From positions 15,379,866-15,443,865 of the forward strand of contig NC_044509.1 of assembly GCF_902362185.1 (NCBI RefSeq): a stretch of 64,000 bases of DNA, in the 5' to 3' direction. Position 1 is the stretch's first letter; each line of letters opens with the position of its first letter. The translations under genes were made by a program, and so were the position numbers. The DNA is from Chanos chanos (taxonomy: Eukaryota; Chordata; Actinopteri; Gonorynchiformes; Chanidae). The notes beneath the pieces are model-generated. The model was not told the DNA's origin. It saw nothing but the letters and a program-made list of their open reading frames with translations, and made no database searches. Shown piece by piece: positions 57,984 through 64,000 of the stretch.

Positions 57984-58055
57984 GGGCTCGTCCGGGAATT
58001 GAACCCGGGACCTCTCGCACCCGAAGCGAGAATCATACGCCTAGACCAACGAGCC
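57984..58055 (-). tRNA. tRNA-Pro (anticodon CGG)
   Basis: This is 72 nt. The acceptor stem GGCTCGT pairs with ACGAGCC, followed by the discriminator C. The anticodon arm is CTCGC-TTCGGGT-GCGAG with CGG, and the T arm is CCGGG-TTCAATT-CCCGG. Internal promoter A and B boxes (TGGTCTAGGCGT, GGTTCAATTCC) are present. It matches the vertebrate tRNA-Pro-CGG pattern, with small changes in the D loop (GGCG for GGGG) and T loop (AATT for AAAT). No clear T-run terminator follows, so activity is uncertain. Confidence 0.9.
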
Positions 58056-58067
58056 GACAAAACAGGC

Positions 58068-58117
58068 TGGCATGTACGGGTATCAAACCCGTGGCGTTGG
58101 CGTTATTAGCACCATAT
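58068..58117 (-). pseudogene. tRNA-Ile (AAT) 3' half
   Basis: The minus strand reads TGGTG-CTAATAA-CGCCA (anticodon arm with AAT), then a T arm ACGGGTTTGATACCCGT and a degraded acceptor end. The 5' half (acceptor and D arm) is missing. It lies 12 bases from the tRNA-Pro gene on the same strand. Confidence 0.75.
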
Positions 58118-61016
58118 TATTCATTCATCTTTAATGATAATAATGTGATTTACAGCATATAGTAACAGGGGCACAGTGTGCTAAACCATGAGAACTGAAC
58201 AGATTTGTGCATTGCAGACGGTTATTGTTAAGCATTAAGATTTCTTTAAACGTGAACTGCATGCCACAAAAAAAAAAAACAGAAGGAAAGAAAGAAAGAA
58301 AGTTTGATGCATCACTCCCATCCAGTACCAGCTGTTCAGTGTAATGCCAAAACAACCTGTCAACTCAGAAAAAGGGAATGTTTTCTTGTGACAGAATTTA
58401 GAAACTGAAGTCATTGTATAGACTACACTTTTGCCCTCTGAGGTGCCGTGCTAATTAGCTTGGTCCTGTTCGCATCTCAAGGGTGTACTAAGTAATGAAC
58501 CTATTGGAAACTGGCGTGTAAACAAAGTAGTGTTTAGTCCTTAGAGCAAGCTAATTAATCTTCACAAGTGTTTTTTTTTTTTTCAGAGAGAAGACCTTTC
58601 TTCAGAAGCAATTATAACATGTGAAAAAAACTTCAAAGTGACTGAATTTTGTACAACTGGCTGTTATTCGTGATTCAGAATTTGGAGAAGGTCAAGCAGT
58701 TTGGTGAAACCGAAATAATTCAAATTGAACAGAGGAATATTACTAAATTAAATAATCCTAGAGAACTGATGTCATTTCAGGCTTCACTGAGTCATATGAA
58801 TCACCCATGTGGTGACAGAGAATTTGATGTGTCTGATGTTAAAATGTAGGTAAGTGATGACGGACTTATGACCATGTATGATGTTGGTAATGATGGTGTG
58901 AGAGAATATAGATGTAATGACTGGAGCGTAAGAAAAGAAAGTTTGTAAATATGCAAGGTCAATATACGTGGTCACGAAAATCAGAGGCCAAGATACAAAA
59001 AGTCCTCCTTTACTAGCAGCTTGACATGATAAAAAAAAGATACAGGACAAATGAGAAAAGTGTGTGAAACCAAGCTGTTTGACTTGGTGTGGTTATTTTG
59101 CCTATGCATCCTGGCTTTTTATCTTTGAGTGGGAATCTTTCTGCAGTATTTTTCTGGATTGGTTATTTCAGTCACACTGCCAAAAGGGACCCAGGGTAGG
59201 GAGTCCTCTTCGTCTTGTGACTGGCGATTGGCACTATCATTACAGTTCAGTGCTTTAATCTTTAAAGTCATAATCAATAAATCAAGCACCAAAGTGCACA
59301 GAAAATCTGTACACACACACCAGTTCTGTGACGAAGATTTTTTCATTTCTAGTTGCGAAGGAAAACAGTTGTTAGTTCACGGTTGCAAACTCAAAACCAA
59401 GAAAGTCTTTCAGTAAAATTTTTTGTCCCTGTCAAAATACTTAAACCATGCTTAAATTTCTTTTTCCATTAGAGTGGTTACATTTCCACAGTTTTAAGAC
59501 TGCATAATCTTTGTGGTCTGTATTCCACTGAGGAGACAACCAATGCACGACTGCATCACCCTTGACAATAAAGTAATCTTGGGGTTAATTAACTTTTGCG
59601 TTAACTAGCATTCCTTAATGCTTAACTGGATTTTAGCTGTCCCTGTTGGGACCTCCTTGCTGATCATAACCACCACCAACAACAACAACCAAAAAAAGAA
59701 AGAAAAAAGAGAAAAAAACAGAAAACTTCTCTATTGACCTTAATGAGAGTTAATTGGAGAGCGGAAAAGAAAACATTTTTGTTATTGCAGCTGTAATGTG
59801 CTACTCTAGAGAACAGCCTTGTGTCCCTCTTCTCCTTCCTCCCAAATGAACAACAATTAAACCGAATATCTCGTCTCAGACAAATGCATGCAGTTCAAGA
59901 TACAGTGCAAATCGACAGTCCAATGGTTACCACAATACACCATCTCCTATTATGTAAAAGAAAAAACTTTTTTTTGAAGGTGAGATTTGCCTGAGCTTTC
60001 TTAACACTAGGGTGTAAGAATGACCTTGATTTCTTTCACATTAGAACATAACTTTAGATTTAGCTTCAACTGTGAACACAGTTCTTGACTTTGTCAAAAG
60101 ACCATCAAACGTATGGAGGATTTTAGGTCATATGCGACCAAAATGTCCGACATCACTATAGAACATTCAACATCAACAGTTACTTTCATTAAATTGTCGT
60201 CTCTGACATGACAATGTGAAACTGTGACTGGCAGATTCTACTCTGAGAGCGGTGCTCAACTAATAATATGGAATTGCAATGGCTGAATGACCCAGAACTA
60301 TGGAGAAAAAAGGTGACACAAGGCCAGAAGTGCACAAAAGGCTAAACCTACAATAATAGAAAAATTACTCAATTTCTATGGATTTTTCTCCTTTTCTGCT
60401 TGCCTTCACTCTTTTTCTGCTTTAGTTGTCATCTGTTCTGTCCTCCCTCATATGAAAAAGTCACTGGGCTGGCTGAAGTAATTTGCAAGGCAAAGCTTGT
60501 TCTGAATCAGAGGGCCAGTGTACTGGGAGGCAGAGGTCTGTGTGGGACAACGTATGCTAAAGAGGTGCCCGTGATTGTAGGCAGGCAAAAAGTAAGTCAG
60601 AGTATTCCAAAAGAATGCCGATTGGCTTGTTTCCCTCTTAAACTTCACTCGCAACTGCCCAATCACCAACAGTAGTCGCAAGTGTAATTAAATAGTAATT
60701 TCCGAAGTGGATTTGATTTTGGTCCTCTCATTTTCTTCCTCGGCTTCCCCTTTCATTAGCTCAACATGACTGCAGCTGTTTTATCTTTCCTGCGACAAAT
60801 TCAGTTCTGCAATACTAAAACTACAGTAAAATTCTTAAGGGTACCCTAGTCATACCCAACAAAATCAATGTCAAATCACGAAGGGACAGATTGCTAGAAA
60901 CTTAACCTCAGAAGAAATAATGCTCTCAGATGAAGTCTGCTATCTTCGTACGCAAAATCTTACTATGACTCATATATACAGTATACACACAGACACACAC
61001 ACGCACACACACACAG

Positions 61017-61050
<34 letters not shown>

Positions 61051-61712
61051 ACATCCACGCACATACGGTGCAGGTGCGGGTGAATAGTACCATAATGTTC
61101 TGTACACTCAGCAAAACCCCTCAGACATGGCATTCACGCCCGTTTGACCTTGCCATTAAAATCAGACACCCTGTCGTCTAGAGCCTGTTAATTAAAATGG
61201 CCAAATGAAGCAGGCGAAGAGTGTCAGGATTTATAGGGACCTAAACGCAGCCTTGCTCTTAGTCACAGCACGGTCGAGATTAATCCCATTTTTCCTATAA
61301 TTATGGAGGAGATTCATCTTTAGCCATGTCACAGTTCTTTTATTAGCAGCAAATTGTCTCCGCCCCCCCATCAGTAATATGTACAGATAGCTCTGTCACT
61401 GAGTGTTATTTGAAAACCACTTGGCACTGGGAATCTCTTCTGGGACCAGTCAAAATGACATGTTGGCTTTGAGGCTTCGATGACATACTCCAAAGATGTT
61501 AATTCTGAGAAATTTTTTTCAGCAGGAGTCTGTGGTTACTTACTAGTGAAAATTAATTTTGTGTAAAACTTTCTGTTTTGTTTCACTGTAAAACTGAAAT
61601 ACCTTTGGATTCCCTTTTTTTTTTTAAGGAAAACTGCCCAACAAAGCAAACGTTTCTTCTTGTCGAGGAACAAGACAAAAGAAGAGGTGGACTAAGCTTG
61701 ATATTTGAATGG
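58118..61712. other. Gene-free stretch
   Basis: No gene is recognised. It contains short A and T tracts and a CA-rich microsatellite at 60983-61052. Small open frames lack domains. Confidence 0.4.
60983..61052. repeat. (CA)n microsatellite
   Basis: Imperfect CA repeat with G interruptions. Confidence 0.92.
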
Positions 61713-61718
61713 TTTATT
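61713..61718 (-). terminator. Candidate poly(A) signal of the TPBG-like gene
   Basis: AATAAA on the minus strand lies about 870 bases after the stop of the TPBG-like gene. It would give a 3' UTR from 62586 that contains the CATAT repeat. Confidence 0.4.
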
Positions 61719-62205
61719 ATGGATGCAGTTCATTCTCATACAAAAAAGTTGAGCATACAACTATTGAGCATATAACACCATTTTTATACAGATGTTCGTT
61801 CATTTTACACACTACACTGAATGGGGACCGTATGTAAATATGTACTGACTTCAATGTAAAATGCTTTGCAGCCTCTAGTTCTTATGTACACTGACAGGTG
61901 AACGGTACTGGATTGAAATAAAGTTCATGGGCTATCTTGTTGATCATCACAAGGAGTCAGCAACTCCTCTCTAAAGACTTGGCACAGTGTACAAACCAGT
62001 GTAAAAAAACAAAACAAAAAAAAAAACAGCAATGTGTCTCACAAACACAACGCTGCATTCACCCTTACATTGACTAAATACATCCAATACAAGTCAAAAC
62101 TGATGATTTGTGTCTCTCCTGCCTTTGGATCTCCTTGACAGACTTAAATGACCTGCCTTCTGTACAAGGCATACTATCACTTTGCCAGTTAAAACTAGGG
62201 GACTC

Positions 62206-62264
62206 CATATCATATCATATCATATCATATCATATCATATCATATCATATCATATCATATCATA
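62206..62264. repeat. (CATAT)n pentanucleotide repeat
   Basis: About eleven CATAT units in tandem, then decaying copies (CATAACATATCATTCC). Confidence 0.95.
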
Positions 62265-62586
62265 ACATATCATTCCATAAATAATAATAACATTAATATA
62301 TCTTGCTGGTTATATCTTTTTATTTTGATTTTTGTTTTCAAACAACTGTAGATAAAATATATTGACGTTAATCAAAACCTGAAGTCTACTCATTATGTTT
62401 TCAAACTAACATATATTCAAACCAGTACCAGTTTTTACACTAAGGGGCTGATTGACAACGTCACTTTTCTATTTTTAGCAAGCTGTGTGTTTTCAGTGAT
62501 GATTAAAAGTTATGGGGTAATACTATACAGGATTTAATAAACCGATGTCAAACAGGTAATCGCGGCATATGTTCCTGCATGTTTGC

Positions 62587-63708
62587 TTAAACGGCTACAT
62601 TAGCCAATCTGGGATCAGAGTCCTGTTCGTATCTGTAATGATATACTTCCATCTGGTCACGGCACGCTTCTCTGATGTTGTTAAGCCATCTTTTGATACC
62701 GCCTCTGTTCAAGTACAAAACCATAAGAAACACAACTCCAATCAGAGCCAGCACAATGCCAAGAAACACATATGAGACAGCTTCTAACTCCGGGTTTATG
62801 CAGTCCACGTCCTCCCTTCGAAGTTTCTCTACGGGTGTTCCCCTCCTCGCCTCCGGTTGCGCGCAGAGCACGCGACTCGAATCAGGGCACTGAGAGCCGT
62901 TTTTTAGCCAGTAATAAAACGGCTCCAGTTCGCAGCTGCATTTGAAAGGATTCTGAGATAAATATAGTCTTATTTTCTTGAATTCACTCAAACTCGACAC
63001 ATTGTTTTTTCCTATGGCCTCGATAGAATTATTTGTTAGTACCAGTGCATTCAAATTAAAAATGTCAAACCTGGAGATGGGAATTGCTTTTAAACCGTTT
63101 CCAGATAATTCCAGTCTCTGAAGACTTTGCAAACTTTCCGATGACAGCGCACTTGAAAGCTGCCTCGCGCCTGAAATCGCGAGCGTGTTATTCAGGTACA
63201 GATAACGCAGCTCCCTCAACCCTCCAAATGCCATAGCTGAAATTACCATCAAATTATTGTAGCTGAGATCTAAATGGAGAAGATGTGGGAGCCCGGCAAA
63301 AGCGTAAGCTTCGATTACCTGTACGTTGTTTCCAGTCAGAAGGAGAGTCAATAGTCCTAATTCTGTCCCATTTTTGGAGAACGCGCCCTCTGGTATAGTG
63401 GTGACATTGTTCCCTCTGAGAATTAATGTGTGGGTCCACTGGGACACGACGAGGGGCAGTTCGATTTCTGGCGAGTCAAGACAGGTAACGGTCGCTGTAC
63501 TTCGGATGCAGGTGCAGGACAAGGGACAGTTCTCAGCACTGGCGGACAAAAACAGAAAGCAAACCATCAAGGACTTAAAATACTGATGCGTTAAAAAGTG
63601 GAATGTCATACGGTCACATGAAAAAATCCACGTCTTCTTTCTTTCCATTTTGACGGAGACGAACGCGTCGTTTAAAAAAAATGATTGTGTTGTCAAGTGT
63701 GTTTTCAA
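62587..63708 (-). CDS. tpbgl: Trophoblast glycoprotein (TPBG/5T4) family LRR membrane protein
   Basis: This is a single-exon type I membrane protein of 373 residues from the first ATG. Met34 (63609) or Met21 puts the signal peptide (SLMVCFLFLSASAEN) nearer the start and may be the true one. Then come an LRRNT cap (CPLSCTC, 61-67), about six leucine-rich repeats (about 90-250) with N-glycosylation sites, an LRRCT cap (NPFKCSCELEPFYYWL), a TM helix at about 311-333, and the family tail (NIREACRDQMEVYHYRYEQ, DSDPRLANVAV). Family members act at the cell surface; TPBG modulates Wnt/LRP6 and CXCL12 signalling. I favour the TPBGL member because coa4 lies nearby and both are on human 11q13; tpbga or tpbgb remain possible. 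Confidence 0.85.
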   Translation of the reverse strand: MKTHLTTQSFFLNDAFVSVKMERKKTWIFSCDRMTFHFLTHQYFKSLMVCFLFLSASAENCPLSCTCIRSTATVTCLDSPEIELPLVVSQWTHTLILRGNNVTTIPEGAFSKNGTELGLLTLLLTGNNVQVIEAYAFAGLPHLLHLDLSYNNLMVISAMAFGGLRELRYLYLNNTLAISGARQLSSALSSESLQSLQRLELSGNGLKAIPISRFDIFNLNALVLTNNSIEAIGKNNVSSLSEFKKIRLYLSQNPFKCSCELEPFYYWLKNGSQCPDSSRVLCAQPEARRGTPVEKLRREDVDCINPELEAVSYVFLGIVLALIGVVFLMVLYLNRGGIKRWLNNIREACRDQMEVYHYRYEQDSDPRLANVAV

Positions 63709-64000
63709 GTGCAGGTTATTTGAGAAAAGTGTTAAAGATTATGTAATGTCCCATATTTCTGAGTGAATGAAAGAATTTCATCCATTCCTTTGAGAAATGC
63801 TGTCAGCGTGGTTTAAAATCTGTAATGTCTAGGACGCCACCGCTCGGCACGTTCATTCTGGAAAGTCCTTTTGACGCTCACACCACGACTGCAGTCAAGT
63901 GCTTTCCCCCAACATAGGAGAGAGGTCTGAGCCTCGCCCACCCTGTGTCCTCCCTGTAACTACGGACAGGAGGAGTTTCCCTGTCACAGTAGCTAGACCT
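63709..64000 (-). promoter_or_regulatory. Upstream region of the TPBG-like gene
   Basis: This should hold the 5' UTR and promoter. GC content rises toward 63830-64000 (CACCGCTCGGCACG). No TATA box was identified. Confidence 0.35.

Noticed and set aside
57812-58162. 116-codon frame over the tRNA region
   Set aside because: Reads through the G-run, the tRNA-Pro gene and the tRNA-Ile half on the wrong strand.
60926-61114. Cys/Val-rich 62-codon frame
   Set aside because: Translation of the CA microsatellite.
62206-62264. Regular 5-bp units suggesting an array
   Set aside because: Simple CATAT microsatellite without spacers; not CRISPR, and the DNA is vertebrate.
62675-62893. Plus-strand frame over the TPBG-like gene
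   Set aside because: Antisense shadow of the LRR protein.

Overview
The window is nuclear DNA from a teleost fish. The evidence is a run of intronless-coding odorant receptor (OR) genes with fish-type motifs, fish transposon families (a Tc1-like element, an RTE-type LINE, a Gmr1-type Ty3/gypsy element, a CACTA-like element, foldback MITEs), a vertebrate-type tRNA-Pro gene and two conserved vertebrate genes (coa4 and a TPBG-family gene). The species cannot be read from the sequence.

Layout. 1-27.7 kb is an OR cluster built by duplication of a two-gene block. Block A (about 55-17459) carries OR copies U1 and U2. Block B (about 17523-27724) carries a 3' OR fragment U3, then U4 (pairs with U1) and U5 (pairs with U2). 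U1, U2, U4 and U5 are intact 330-residue receptors with nearly the same ~1.25 kb upstream region and a short leader intron. Block A was later hit by an RTE-like LINE (1011-4217, 12-bp target duplication) and by a 3.25-kb CACTA-like element (8034-11283, TGG duplication). The matching empty sites are preserved in the other copies.

26.9-39.4 kb is a nest of mobile elements. A Tc1-like transposon is split by an 11.57-kb TA-flanked inverted-repeat element (27725-39294). That element holds a multi-exon gene ending in a BEN domain, the relic of a divergent second gene, a short bidirectional promoter with opposed CCAAT boxes, a solo LTR, and a broken Gmr1-type LTR retrotransposon in which integrase lies upstream of reverse transcriptase.

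39.4-48 kb is repeat-rich and has no recognised gene. It holds two MITEs with clear target duplications (42457-43048 and 43239-44041) inside a possible solo LTR, and an LTR remnant with a tRNA-Lys-type primer site.

48-54 kb holds a sixth cluster-type receptor (U6, plus strand), coa4 (minus), and a divergent OR of another subfamily (minus). 54-62 kb is mostly gene-free, with a tRNA-Pro(CGG) gene, an adjacent tRNA-Ile 3' half, and microsatellites. 62.6-63.7 kb is a single-exon TPBG-family leucine-rich-repeat membrane protein gene on the minus strand, running toward the OR side.

The ORs are G-protein-coupled receptors for odorants on olfactory neurons. Coa4 is a mitochondrial intermembrane-space factor for cytochrome oxidase assembly. 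The TPBG-like protein is a cell-surface LRR protein. They are neighbours, not a pathway. The most unusual content is the BEN-gene transposon, the layered insertion history, and the patchwork of sequence exchange among the OR copies.
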